A program made the position numbers and the translations under genes. A stretch of 64,000 nt of DNA from Altibacter sp. HG106 (GTDB lineage Bacteria; Bacteroidota; Bacteroidia; Flavobacteriales; Flavobacteriaceae): NCBI RefSeq assembly GCF_028561755.1, contig NZ_JAQQTD010000001.1:310001-374000 (forward strand), in the 5' to 3' direction. The notes under the pieces were generated by a model, which was not told where the DNA came from, made no database searches, and was given only the letters and a program-made list of their open reading frames with translations. The stretch's first letter is position 1. Each line of letters opens with the position of its first letter. Positions 18,894-27,434 of the stretch are shown piece after piece.

Positions 18894-21302
18894 ATGTCGA
18901 AAAGGAGAATAGAAAAAGTAGCCGTCATCGGCTCAGGAATCATGGGAAGCGGCATTGCGTGTCACTTCGCCAATATTGGTGCGGAAGTGCTATTGCTTGA
19001 TATCGTGCCAAGAGAGCTCACCGAGAAGGAAAAAGCCAAAGGACTTTCACTGGAAGATACCGTTGTTAGAAACAGAATCGTAAACGACTCGTTACAGTCG
19101 GCTATCAAAAGCAAGCCCGCACCCCTCTACCACAAAGATTTTGCCAGTAGAATTTCCACCGGAAATCTGGAAGATGACATTGCCAAGGTATCGGAAGCCG
19201 ATTGGATCATTGAAGTGGTGGTGGAACGCCTTGATATTAAGAAACAGGTGTTTGAAAACTTAGAAAAACACCGTACGCCGGGCACCTTGATCACTTCCAA
19301 TACGTCAGGAATTCCGATTCAGTACATGAATGAAGGAAGAAGTGAAGATTTCCGCAAACACTTTTGTGGCACCCACTTTTTCAATCCACCGCGCTATTTA
19401 GACCTTTTTGAGATCATTCCGGGACCAGACACCGATCCTGAGGTCTTAGCGTTCTTAAATGGCTATGGTGAAAAATTCCTCGGAAAGACTTCGGTAGTAG
19501 CGAAAGACACCCCTGCATTTATCGGAAATCGTATTGGTATCTTCGGAATTCAAAGCTTGTTTCACCAAGTGAAAGAAATGGGTCTTACCGTGGAGGAGGT
19601 CGATAAATTGACCGGCCCAGTGATTGGACGGCCAAAATCGGCCACCTTCCGAACAGTTGACGTGGTAGGGCTAGACACCCTAGTGCATGTAGCCAATGGT
19701 ATTTATGAAAATGTGCCCGAAGATGAAGAACACGAGATCTTCCAACTTCCTGAATTTATCAACACCATGATGGAAAACAAGTGGTTGGGAAGCAAAAGCG
19801 GACAGGGCTTCTATAAAAAGATCAAGAACGATGATGGAAGTAGCAAGATCTTGGCCTTGGATCTCGATACCATGGAATATCGAGACAGTAAAAAGGCAAA
19901 TTTCGATACACTTCAAAAAACGAAATCGGTTGACGAAGTGCTCGATCGTTTCCCGATCTTAATCCAAGGAGAAGACAAAGCGGGTGAATTCTATCGAAAG
20001 AACTTTGGCGCTATGTTCGCCTATGTTTCGAAACGAATTCCGGAAATCACCGACGAACTGTATAAAATTGATGATGCGATGAAGGCCGGTTTCGGCTGGC
20101 AAAACGGTCCGTTTGAAATTTGGGATGCTGTGGGCGTTGAAAAAGGGATCGAGCTTATTGAAGCCCTAGACAAAGAACCGGCTGCCTGGGTACAGGAGAT
20201 GTTGGACAACGGAATTACTTCGTTTTATACAGTAAAAGACGGAGCTACCTATTATTATGACATTCCATCTAAGGAATACAAAAAGATTCCGGGGCAGGAT
20301 GCCTTTATCATCCTCGATAATATCCGAGAATCCAAAGCGGTTTTTCAAAATAGCGGCGTAGTCGTTGAAGATTTGGGAGACGGTATCCTCAATTGTGAAT
20401 TTCGAAGCAAGATGAACAGCATCGGAGGCGACGTCCTCGCCGGTGTCAACAAAGCGATTGATCTGGCGGAAAAAGAGTACGACGGACTCGTAATAGGAAA
20501 CCAGGGAAAGAATTTTTCAGTTGGGGCCAATGTGGGAATGATCTTTATGATGGCTGTAGAACAGGAGTATGACGAACTGAACATGGCCGTTAAATATTTC
20601 CAAGACACCTGTATGCGCCTTCGTTACTCTTCTATTCCAACCGTAGTTGCTCCCCATGGCATGTCGTTAGGAGGCGGTTGCGAAATGACCTTACATGCCG
20701 ATCGTGTAGTAGCCGCGGCAGAAAGCTATATTGGCTTGGTAGAGTTTGGCGTTGGAGTCATCCCTGGTGGAGGTGGTTCCAAAGAAATGGCCTTACGCGC
20801 CAGTGATACCTTTCAGAAAAACGATGTAGAGTTAAACCGACTTCGAGAGTATTTCTTAGCGATCGGAATGGCGAAAGTCTCTACTTCCGCCTATGAAGCT
20901 TATGATACAGGAATCCTTCAAAAAGGAAAAGACATTGTTGTGGTCAACAAAGATCGTCAAATCGCAACCGCCAAAGCGGTAGCGCGTATGATGGCGGATC
21001 AGGGATATACAAAACCTGTCAAAAGGCAGGACGTAAAAGTGCTCGGAAAGCAGGCCTTAGGAATGTTCCTAGTGGGTACCGATTCTATGGAAGCCGGGCA
21101 TTACATCAGCGAACACGATAAGAAAATCGCCAACAAACTCGCCTGGGTCATGGCTGGTGGCGACCTTTCAGAACCCACAGAAGTGAGTGAACAATACTTA
21201 TTAGACCTAGAACGTGAAGCCTTCTTAAGTCTGTGTGGTGAACGAAAAACCCTGGAACGCTTGCAGCACATGATTCAGAAGAATAAACCACTCCGAAACT
21301 AA
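18894..21302 (+). CDS. fadN: 3-hydroxyacyl-CoA dehydrogenase/enoyl-CoA hydratase fusion (FadN-type order)
   Basis: 802-residue bifunctional beta-oxidation enzyme. The NAD-binding dehydrogenase comes first (VAVIGSGIMGSGIACHF at ~9-25, then FNPPRYLDLFEIIPG and GNRIGIFG). The hydratase half is at the C-terminus (oxyanion region NFSVGANVGMIF near 543, then LGGGCEMTLHADR and LVEFGVGVIPGGGG, containing both catalytic Glu positions of the crotonase fold). This order is that of Bacillus FadN (YusL) and the reverse of Escherichia FadB. It lies three bases after the regulator and is followed directly by the thiolase and acyl-CoA dehydrogenase, completing the cycle. Confidence 0.93.
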   Translation: MSKRRIEKVAVIGSGIMGSGIACHFANIGAEVLLLDIVPRELTEKEKAKGLSLEDTVVRNRIVNDSLQSAIKSKPAPLYHKDFASRISTGNLEDDIAKVSEADWIIEVVVERLDIKKQVFENLEKHRTPGTLITSNTSGIPIQYMNEGRSEDFRKHFCGTHFFNPPRYLDLFEIIPGPDTDPEVLAFLNGYGEKFLGKTSVVAKDTPAFIGNRIGIFGIQSLFHQVKEMGLTVEEVDKLTGPVIGRPKSATFRTVDVVGLDTLVHVANGIYENVPEDEEHEIFQLPEFINTMMENKWLGSKSGQGFYKKIKNDDGSSKILALDLDTMEYRDSKKANFDTLQKTKSVDEVLDRFPILIQGEDKAGEFYRKNFGAMFAYVSKRIPEITDELYKIDDAMKAGFGWQNGPFEIWDAVGVEKGIELIEALDKEPAAWVQEMLDNGITSFYTVKDGATYYYDIPSKEYKKIPGQDAFIILDNIRESKAVFQNSGVVVEDLGDGILNCEFRSKMNSIGGDVLAGVNKAIDLAEKEYDGLVIGNQGKNFSVGANVGMIFMMAVEQEYDELNMAVKYFQDTCMRLRYSSIPTVVAPHGMSLGGGCEMTLHADRVVAAAESYIGLVEFGVGVIPGGGGSKEMALRASDTFQKNDVELNRLREYFLAIGMAKVSTSAYEAYDTGILQKGKDIVVVNKDRQIATAKAVARMMADQGYTKPVKRQDVKVLGKQALGMFLVGTDSMEAGHYISEHDKKIANKLAWVMAGGDLSEPTEVSEQYLLDLEREAFLSLCGERKTLERLQHMIQKNKPLRN

Positions 21303-21320
21303 TATCTCAATACATCATTT

Positions 21321-22511
21321 ATGAAAACAGCATATATAGTCAAAGCATATCGTACCGCCGTGGGAAAAGCGCCACGCGGACTCTTCCGATTCAAGCGACC
21401 CGATGAGCTAGCAGCGGAAACCATTCAGTACATGATGGAGCAGCTGCCAAATCTCGATAAAAAACAAATTGATGATGTGATGGTTGGAAACGCCATGCCC
21501 GAAGCAGAACAAGGCCTTAACATGGCGCGTCTTATAAGTTTAATGGGACTTAAAATTGAAGATGTTCCCGGCGTTACCGTGAATCGGTATTGTGCCTCAG
21601 GAATTGAAACCATTGCCATGGCATCTGCCAAGATTCAAGCCGGAATGGCCGATTGTATCATCGCCGGTGGCGCCGAAAGCATGAGCTATATTCCTATGGG
21701 AGGCTACAAGCCCACGCCCGATTATAAATTGGCGAAAGAAGGAAAAGAAGATTATTACTGGGGAATGGGGCTCACTGCGGAAGCGGTAGCTGAAAAATAC
21801 GAAGTATCTCGAGAAGATCAGGATGAGTTTGCTTATAACTCACACCAAAAAGCCCTGAAAGCACAGGCTGAAGATCGATTTCAGGAACAGATTGTTCCTA
21901 TTGAAGTAGAACACACCTTTGTCAATAAGGCTGGGAAGAAGGAGACGACAACCTATACCGTGAATAAAGATGAAGGACCCCGTGCTGACACCTCGTTGGA
22001 AGTATTAGGAAAACTCCGACCTGTTTTTGCGGAAGGAGGTAGTGTTACTGCCGGAAACTCTTCACAGATGAGTGATGGAGCAGCCTTTGTCATGGTGATG
22101 AGCGAGGAAATGGTAAAACAGTTGAACCTGGAGCCTATCGCTCGATTGGTCAATTTCGCTGCCGCCGGAGTAGAGCCTCGTATCATGGGGATTGGACCGG
22201 TAAAAGCGATTCCGAAGGCATTGAAGCAAGCCGACATGAAACTCGATCAAATTGAGTTGATCGAACTCAATGAAGCCTTCGCCTCTCAATCCCTTGCGGT
22301 CATTAGAGAACTTGATCTGGATCAGGAGATTGTAAACGTTAACGGAGGTGCTATCGCCTTAGGGCATCCACTAGGCTGTACGGGCGCCAAACTTTCAGTG
22401 CAGTTATTTGATGAAATGCGGAAACGAAACATGAAAGGTAAATATGGAATGGTTACCATGTGCGTAGGTACCGGTCAGGGGGCCGCAGGAATCTATGAAT
22501 TTTTAAACTAA
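21321..22511 (+). CDS. fadA: Acetyl-CoA acyltransferase (3-ketoacyl-CoA thiolase)
   Basis: Cleaves 3-ketoacyl-CoA with CoA to acetyl-CoA and a shortened acyl-CoA. The nucleophile is Cys~90 in NRYCASGIETIAM. The catalytic His is in NGGAIALGHPLGCTGAK, and the second Cys in MCVGTGQGAAGIYE. 396 residues is the usual thiolase length. Third gene of the beta-oxidation operon; 18 bases after the hydratase fusion and 21 bases before the dehydrogenase ATG. Confidence 0.95.
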   Translation: MKTAYIVKAYRTAVGKAPRGLFRFKRPDELAAETIQYMMEQLPNLDKKQIDDVMVGNAMPEAEQGLNMARLISLMGLKIEDVPGVTVNRYCASGIETIAMASAKIQAGMADCIIAGGAESMSYIPMGGYKPTPDYKLAKEGKEDYYWGMGLTAEAVAEKYEVSREDQDEFAYNSHQKALKAQAEDRFQEQIVPIEVEHTFVNKAGKKETTTYTVNKDEGPRADTSLEVLGKLRPVFAEGGSVTAGNSSQMSDGAAFVMVMSEEMVKQLNLEPIARLVNFAAAGVEPRIMGIGPVKAIPKALKQADMKLDQIELIELNEAFASQSLAVIRELDLDQEIVNVNGGAIALGHPLGCTGAKLSVQLFDEMRKRNMKGKYGMVTMCVGTGQGAAGIYEFLN

Positions 22512-22532
22512 CAACATTTTTTGAATACAATT

Positions 22533-24338
22533 ATGGAAGCGACAGAAACTAAAAATGAACTCTTGAGAGGAGGACAATTCCTCGTGAAAGAAACCGCCTA
22601 TAAAGACGTGTTCACACCGGAAGATTTTTCGGAAGAACAAAAGATGATGAAGGAGTCGGTGATTGATTTTGTAGATCGCGAAATCTGGCCGAAAAAAGAG
22701 CGCTTTGAAGCCAAAGATTATGCGCTGACCGAAGAAGTAATGCGTAAGGCCGGTGAAATGGGCCTCTTAGGCGTTGCTGTGCCCGAAGAATATGACGGCC
22801 TGGGAATGGGCTTTGTAACTACGATGCTAGTATGTGATTACATCAGTGGTGCTACCGGTTCTATCGCAACCGCTTTCGGGGCGCATACGGGCATCGGAAC
22901 CATGCCTATTACCCTCTACGGTACCGAAGAACAAAAGAAAAAATACGTACCCAAATTAGCTACGGGCGAATGGTTTGGGGCGTATTGTTTGACTGAACCA
23001 GGCGCAGGAAGTGACGCCAATAGCGGAAAAACGAAAGCAGTGCTCAGCGAGGACGGCACCCATTACAAGATCAGCGGACAAAAAATGTGGATTTCCAATG
23101 CGGGATTCTGCAATGTTTTTATTGTATTCGCTCGTATTGAAGACGATAAGAATATTACGGGATTTATCGTTGAAAATGATCCCGAGAACGGTATCTCCCT
23201 AGGGGAAGAAGAAAAGAAACTAGGGATCCACTCCTCCTCTACCCGCCAGGTATTTTTTAACGACACCAAAGTGCCCATTGAAAATATGTTGTCGAAGCGA
23301 GGTGACGGATTCAAGATTGCCATGAACGCCTTGAATGTGGGGCGTATTAAATTAGCGGCTGCCTGTTTAGACGCGCAACGCCGAGTGATTGATGGAGCTG
23401 CGAAATACGCCAATGAGCGCGTACAGTTTAAAACCCCTATCGCGAAGTTCGGAGCGATCAAGTCGAAATTAGCCGAAATGGCAACCTCTGCTTTTGCGGG
23501 TGAAAGTGCCAGCTATCGCGCGGCGAAAAATATCGAAGACCGTATCGCCATTCGTTTGGAGCAAGGGAATTCGCATCAGGAAGCCGAGTTGAAAGGAGTG
23601 GAAGAATACGCTATTGAATGTTCCATTCTGAAAGTTGCTGTTTCCGAAGACATTCAAAATTGCTCCGATGAAGGTATTCAGATTTTTGGAGGAATGGGCT
23701 TTAGCGCTGATACGCCTATGGAGGCTGCTTGGCGAGATGCCCGAATTGCACGTATCTATGAAGGCACCAACGAGATCAACCGAATGCTTGCCGTGGGAAT
23801 GCTCGTAAAAAAAGCCATGAAGGGGCACGTTGATTTGTTGAACCCTGCACAAAAAGTGGGTGAGGAATTGATGGGAATCCCATCCTTCGAAACCCCCGAT
23901 TATTCTAAAGTACTTTCCGAAGAACGCGACATGATTAAAAAACTTAAGAAGGTATTTCTCATGGTAGCTGGTTCGGCCGTACAAAAATATGGACCCGATT
24001 TGGAAGAGCATCAGCAGTTATTGTTGGCTGCCGCTGATATTTTGATTGAAATATACATGGCAGAAAGTACCATCCTTCGTGCCCAGAAAAACCACGAACG
24101 CGGCCATGCAAATGCTGACTATCAAGTGGCTATGGCACAGCTCTATCTGTACCATGCCGTGGAAAAAGTGAATAATAAAGGAAAAGAAGGCATCATTAGT
24201 TTTGCCGAAGGTGACGAGCAAAAAGCCATGTTAATGGGATTAAAACGATGGACGAAATACACCAACTTCCCAAATGTTGTGGCGCTTCGCAATAAAATCG
24301 CTGATAAAGTATCCGAAGAAAACACCTACCCCTTTTAA
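22533..24338 (+). CDS. Acyl-CoA dehydrogenase
   Basis: FAD-dependent first step of beta-oxidation. 601 residues, longer than short-chain enzymes because of a C-terminal helical extension (about 440-601), as in very-long-chain types. Seen: YCLTEPGAGSDA (substrate/FAD loop), KMWISNAGFCNVF, FGGMGFSADTPMEAAWRD and ARIYEGTNEINRM, which holds the Glu expected as catalytic base in VLCAD-like enzymes. An upstream TTG would add four residues; the ATG is preferred. Last gene of the operon, closed by a strong terminator. An ETF partner is not in the window. Confidence 0.94.
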   Translation: MEATETKNELLRGGQFLVKETAYKDVFTPEDFSEEQKMMKESVIDFVDREIWPKKERFEAKDYALTEEVMRKAGEMGLLGVAVPEEYDGLGMGFVTTMLVCDYISGATGSIATAFGAHTGIGTMPITLYGTEEQKKKYVPKLATGEWFGAYCLTEPGAGSDANSGKTKAVLSEDGTHYKISGQKMWISNAGFCNVFIVFARIEDDKNITGFIVENDPENGISLGEEEKKLGIHSSSTRQVFFNDTKVPIENMLSKRGDGFKIAMNALNVGRIKLAAACLDAQRRVIDGAAKYANERVQFKTPIAKFGAIKSKLAEMATSAFAGESASYRAAKNIEDRIAIRLEQGNSHQEAELKGVEEYAIECSILKVAVSEDIQNCSDEGIQIFGGMGFSADTPMEAAWRDARIARIYEGTNEINRMLAVGMLVKKAMKGHVDLLNPAQKVGEELMGIPSFETPDYSKVLSEERDMIKKLKKVFLMVAGSAVQKYGPDLEEHQQLLLAAADILIEIYMAESTILRAQKNHERGHANADYQVAMAQLYLYHAVEKVNNKGKEGIISFAEGDEQKAMLMGLKRWTKYTNFPNVVALRNKIADKVSEENTYPF

Positions 24339-24365
24339 TAATTTGATTTTAGTTTTTTAGTTACC

Positions 24366-24403
24366 AAGAGCCGCTCAAGAAGTCGTGAGTGGCTCTTTTT
24401 TTG
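24366..24403 (+). terminator. Terminator of the beta-oxidation operon
   Basis: 12-bp stem AAGAGCCGCTCA/TGAGTGGCTCTT (one G-T pair), 8-base loop, then a T tract. The end of the T tract merges with a TTTG that may be the -33 element of the next gene. Confidence 0.9.
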
Positions 24404-24426
24404 AGCCCAACTTTGCCCTATCTTTA
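24400..24426 (+). promoter_or_regulatory. Promoter of the propeller/SnoaL gene
   Basis: TTTG at 24400-24403 and TATCTTTA at 24419-24426 (15-base spacer, slightly short). The ATG begins five bases after the -7 element, exactly as at glgA, suggesting a leaderless mRNA. Confidence 0.5.
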
Positions 24427-24431
24427 GTCGC

Positions 24432-25967
24432 ATGAAATTTATACTCTTTCTCCTGATAATCTCTATGGTATTACCCATGGGCGCACAAGACAATACCGAC
24501 GTATTTTTGATGACCGTTGAGAATACCAAGGCAGAAAACTGGCAGGTACAGAATTTTAAAAATATCTCTAATCAAGAAGGCTACGACAATCAGCCCTCCT
24601 TCCTCGACTCCACCAATTTAGCGTATGCAGGTACACGAAATGGCGCTACCGATATTGCCATACACAATCTCCCTTCGGGACAACAATGGTGGTTGAATAT
24701 GCCCACGGAAGGCGGCGAATATTCTCCGCAACTCATTCCGGGAGAACAGGCGGTTGCCGCGGTGCGTCTCGACCCTAACGGATTACAGCGATTATACAAA
24801 TACCCGTTTGGGGAACAACCACCACGCTTGCTTTTCGACCAATTACAAGTGGCATATTTCGCGTATTATGACAGTACTACACTGCTATCTTCAGTCTTGA
24901 ACAATGGGGAGCTAGCTCTCGTACTCGCAGATACCAAAACACAACAGATAGATACCCTATTCCAAAATGCCGGACGCTCCATCCACAAAGTTCCAAATCG
25001 CAATGCCATGACCTATACACTGGTCAACGAGGATGGCAACCACGACGTTTATTGGTTAGATATGGAGGACAAGGAAAGTTTTTTTATCTGCCAGCTACCT
25101 ATTGGTATTCAAGATTATGCCTGGTTGGATGAAGACCGGATGATCCTGGGAAGTAATACCGCATGCTACGTGTATGATACCTTGGGAACTCCACAGTGGA
25201 CAAAAGTAGCCGATCTCAAGGATTACAAACTAGAAAAGATGAGTCGGATTGCCACCACCAATAATGGAAATAGGATCGCATTTGCCGCTATTTCCAAGGC
25301 CATGCGTCCCATTCCGGTTATTGAAAAACAGGTAGCTTCTTACAATTCCAAGAATCTAGCGGCATTTAGCGAATGCTTCGCAGCAAACGTTCAGGTGCGA
25401 CGTTTTCCGAACAAGGTGCTATACGAAGGAAGAGAAACACTTCGGAAAAACTATGCCGACTATTATGAATCGGTCGCCACGACAAGCGTCGAGGTGATTA
25501 ACAGAATCGCACTAAACAGTTTCGTTATAGATGCTGAAACGGCCACCGATAACGGGAATACTAAAAAACAAGTCGCTATTTACGACGTGAACAACGGGGA
25601 AATCAAGTCCATGACTTTTTTGTTTGACACCGAGGTCGATTTCGACCCTGAAGCGATCGTAGACAAGCAGCTTGAAGCGTATAACAATCGAGATATTGAT
25701 GCATTTATAGCTACTTATTCCGAAGACATTAGGCTGTATAACTATCCAAATACGCTTACTTCCTCTGGACATGAAGGACTTCGAAAAGGGTATACCCACT
25801 TCTTCCAATCGACCCCAGACCTCCACTGCGAAATAAAAAATCGAATTGTCATTGGCAACGTGGTCATTGATGAAGAATACATCACCATGAATGATACCCA
25901 TTTTAGCGCCATAGCGGTGTACGAGGTGGGAACCAACAAGATTGAACGCGTTACCTTTTTGCGGTAA
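24432..25967 (+). CDS. Exported TolB-like propeller fused to two SnoaL/NTF2-like domains
   Basis: 511 residues: signal peptide ~1-18 (MGAQ); residues ~25-285 resemble a PD40/TolB-like beta-propeller (repeated blocks such as QPSFLDSTNLAYAGTRNG and YSPQLIPGEQAVAAV). Two consecutive ~105-residue domains follow that resemble each other and the SnoaL/NTF2 fold. The first starts VEKQVASYNSKNLAAFSE (~296) and the second VDKQLEAYNNRDIDAFIA (~407). Both contain a RN/YPN...L...G.E.LR K.Y..(Y/F) pattern and end in an Ile-Lys/Glu...(M/V)TFL strand. Function unknown; NTF2-like pockets bind small molecules. Monocistronic by position. Confidence 0.75.
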   Translation: MKFILFLLIISMVLPMGAQDNTDVFLMTVENTKAENWQVQNFKNISNQEGYDNQPSFLDSTNLAYAGTRNGATDIAIHNLPSGQQWWLNMPTEGGEYSPQLIPGEQAVAAVRLDPNGLQRLYKYPFGEQPPRLLFDQLQVAYFAYYDSTTLLSSVLNNGELALVLADTKTQQIDTLFQNAGRSIHKVPNRNAMTYTLVNEDGNHDVYWLDMEDKESFFICQLPIGIQDYAWLDEDRMILGSNTACYVYDTLGTPQWTKVADLKDYKLEKMSRIATTNNGNRIAFAAISKAMRPIPVIEKQVASYNSKNLAAFSECFAANVQVRRFPNKVLYEGRETLRKNYADYYESVATTSVEVINRIALNSFVIDAETATDNGNTKKQVAIYDVNNGEIKSMTFLFDTEVDFDPEAIVDKQLEAYNNRDIDAFIATYSEDIRLYNYPNTLTSSGHEGLRKGYTHFFQSTPDLHCEIKNRIVIGNVVIDEEYITMNDTHFSAIAVYEVGTNKIERVTFLR

Positions 25968-26052
25968 GAGCCTCCCATGTTGCGTTTGAAGGAGTAATAC
26001 AAGTTTCCATAACCACGGGTAGCTTGGTACTAGTTGTTTCCGTAACCTGAGA

Positions 26053-26084
26053 TTGTTTTTCGTCTTTCGATTGTCTACTTTTAG
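26053..26084 (+). promoter_or_regulatory. Promoter of the M28-M1-YdeI operon
   Basis: TTG at 26053-26055 and TACTTTTAG at 26076-26084, spacer 20 bases, 18 bases before the ATG. Confidence 0.45.
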
Positions 26085-26102
26085 GGTTCTAATAGTTGTA
26101 CC

Positions 26103-27434
26103 ATGAAATTATATACCCTTTTTATTGTGCTTTTTCTAAGTGTTGCTGGAACGGCGCAAACGGATACCAGAATGTATGAGATCATCTCAAATATTTCCGC
26201 GGAGCGCATTGAAGCCGACATCACCACTTTGGCCAATTTTGGTACACGCCATACCTTGAGCGATACGGTTTCGGATACACGCGGAATAGGTGCCGCCAGA
26301 CGCTGGATCAAACAAGAATTTGAGACCATTTCTAAGGATTGTAATAACTGCTTGGATGTCTTCTATCAGAAGAACTTCATTGAACAAGGCGATAACGAGC
26401 GTATCGTAAAAGACGTTTGGGTGGTCAATGTAGCCGCAGTTCAAAAAGGCACTACATATCCCAATCGATATATTATCATGAGCGGCGATATCGATAGCCG
26501 TATTAGTGATCCTACCAATTATACCGATGATTCTCCCGGAGCAAATGACAACGCAAGTGGCATGGCGGGCGCTATCGAGGCCGCTCGGGTACTCTCTAAG
26601 TATACCTTTGAAGCAAGCATCGTTTATTTAGGATTAAGTGGTGAAGAACAAGGCTTGTATGGCGGAAAAGGTTTTGCTGAATATGCCAAGGAGCAAGGTT
26701 GGGAGATCATAGGAGTTCTCAATAACGATATGATTGGAAACATTCAAGGCGTGGATGGCGTGATCAGCAATCGTGATTTTAGGATCTTTTCAGAACCCGT
26801 ACCTCCCACGGAAACCGAACGAGAACGCCGAAGTAGACGCTTTTATGGTGGCGAGGTTGACGGCATTTCTCGGCAACTGGCACGCTATGTTCATAAAACT
26901 ACCAAAACGTATATGCCGGAAATGAACCCTATGCTTATTTATCGACTCGATCGGTTTGGTCGCGGCGGACATCATCGTCCGTTTAACGATCTTGGTTTTG
27001 CCGGAATTAGAATCATGGAAGCTCACGAAAACTATACCCAGCAACATCAAGACATTCGCATGGAAGACGGTATTGAATACGGCGACAAACTCAAATTCGT
27101 CAATTTTAATTACGCTAAAAAGCTCACAGGGGTGAATGCCATAAGCATGGCGAGTCTCGCCTGGGCACCTCCCGCTCCAAAAAATGTGGCCATCGGAGGG
27201 ATTGTAGAACCGTCCGCCAGGTTAAAGTGGGAGAAAGTAGACGGTGCGGTTGGGTACAAAATCTATTGGAGAGACACCACCTCTCCTATCTGGGAAAACA
27301 GTCGGTTTGTAGGAGATGTTTCCGAAGCCACCTTAGAAGGCTTTGTTATTGATAATTATTTTTTCGGAGTCGCTGCTGTGGGCCCTAAGGGTCATGAAAG
27401 CGTGGTGGTATTTCCGAGTTCAATTTTTAGATAA
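26103..27434 (+). CDS. Exported M28-family aminopeptidase-like protein with C-terminal Fn3-like domain
   Basis: 443 residues. Signal peptide ~1-18 (GTAQ). M28 core: DDSPGANDNASGMAGAIEA (bridging zinc Asp), LSGEEQGLYGGKGFAEYA (catalytic and zinc Glu), NNDMIGN (zinc Asp), and a late His in ENYTQQHQD. The first zinc ligand, usually His in a GHxDS motif, reads SGDIDS here. The C-terminal ~90 residues (from PPAPKNVAIGG) look like a fibronectin III domain. The stop overlaps the M1 peptidase start by one base (TAATG), so the two extracytoplasmic peptidases are probably translated together. Confidence 0.87.
   Translation: MKLYTLFIVLFLSVAGTAQTDTRMYEIISNISAERIEADITTLANFGTRHTLSDTVSDTRGIGAARRWIKQEFETISKDCNNCLDVFYQKNFIEQGDNERIVKDVWVVNVAAVQKGTTYPNRYIIMSGDIDSRISDPTNYTDDSPGANDNASGMAGAIEAARVLSKYTFEASIVYLGLSGEEQGLYGGKGFAEYAKEQGWEIIGVLNNDMIGNIQGVDGVISNRDFRIFSEPVPPTETERERRSRRFYGGEVDGISRQLARYVHKTTKTYMPEMNPMLIYRLDRFGRGGHHRPFNDLGFAGIRIMEAHENYTQQHQDIRMEDGIEYGDKLKFVNFNYAKKLTGVNAISMASLAWAPPAPKNVAIGGIVEPSARLKWEKVDGAVGYKIYWRDTTSPIWENSRFVGDVSEATLEGFVIDNYFFGVAAVGPKGHESVVVFPSSIFR

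Noticed and set aside
23469-24011. 180-codon open frame on the minus strand
   Set aside because: Lies wholly inside the acyl-CoA dehydrogenase gene; composition and lack of any domain show it is an antisense shadow.
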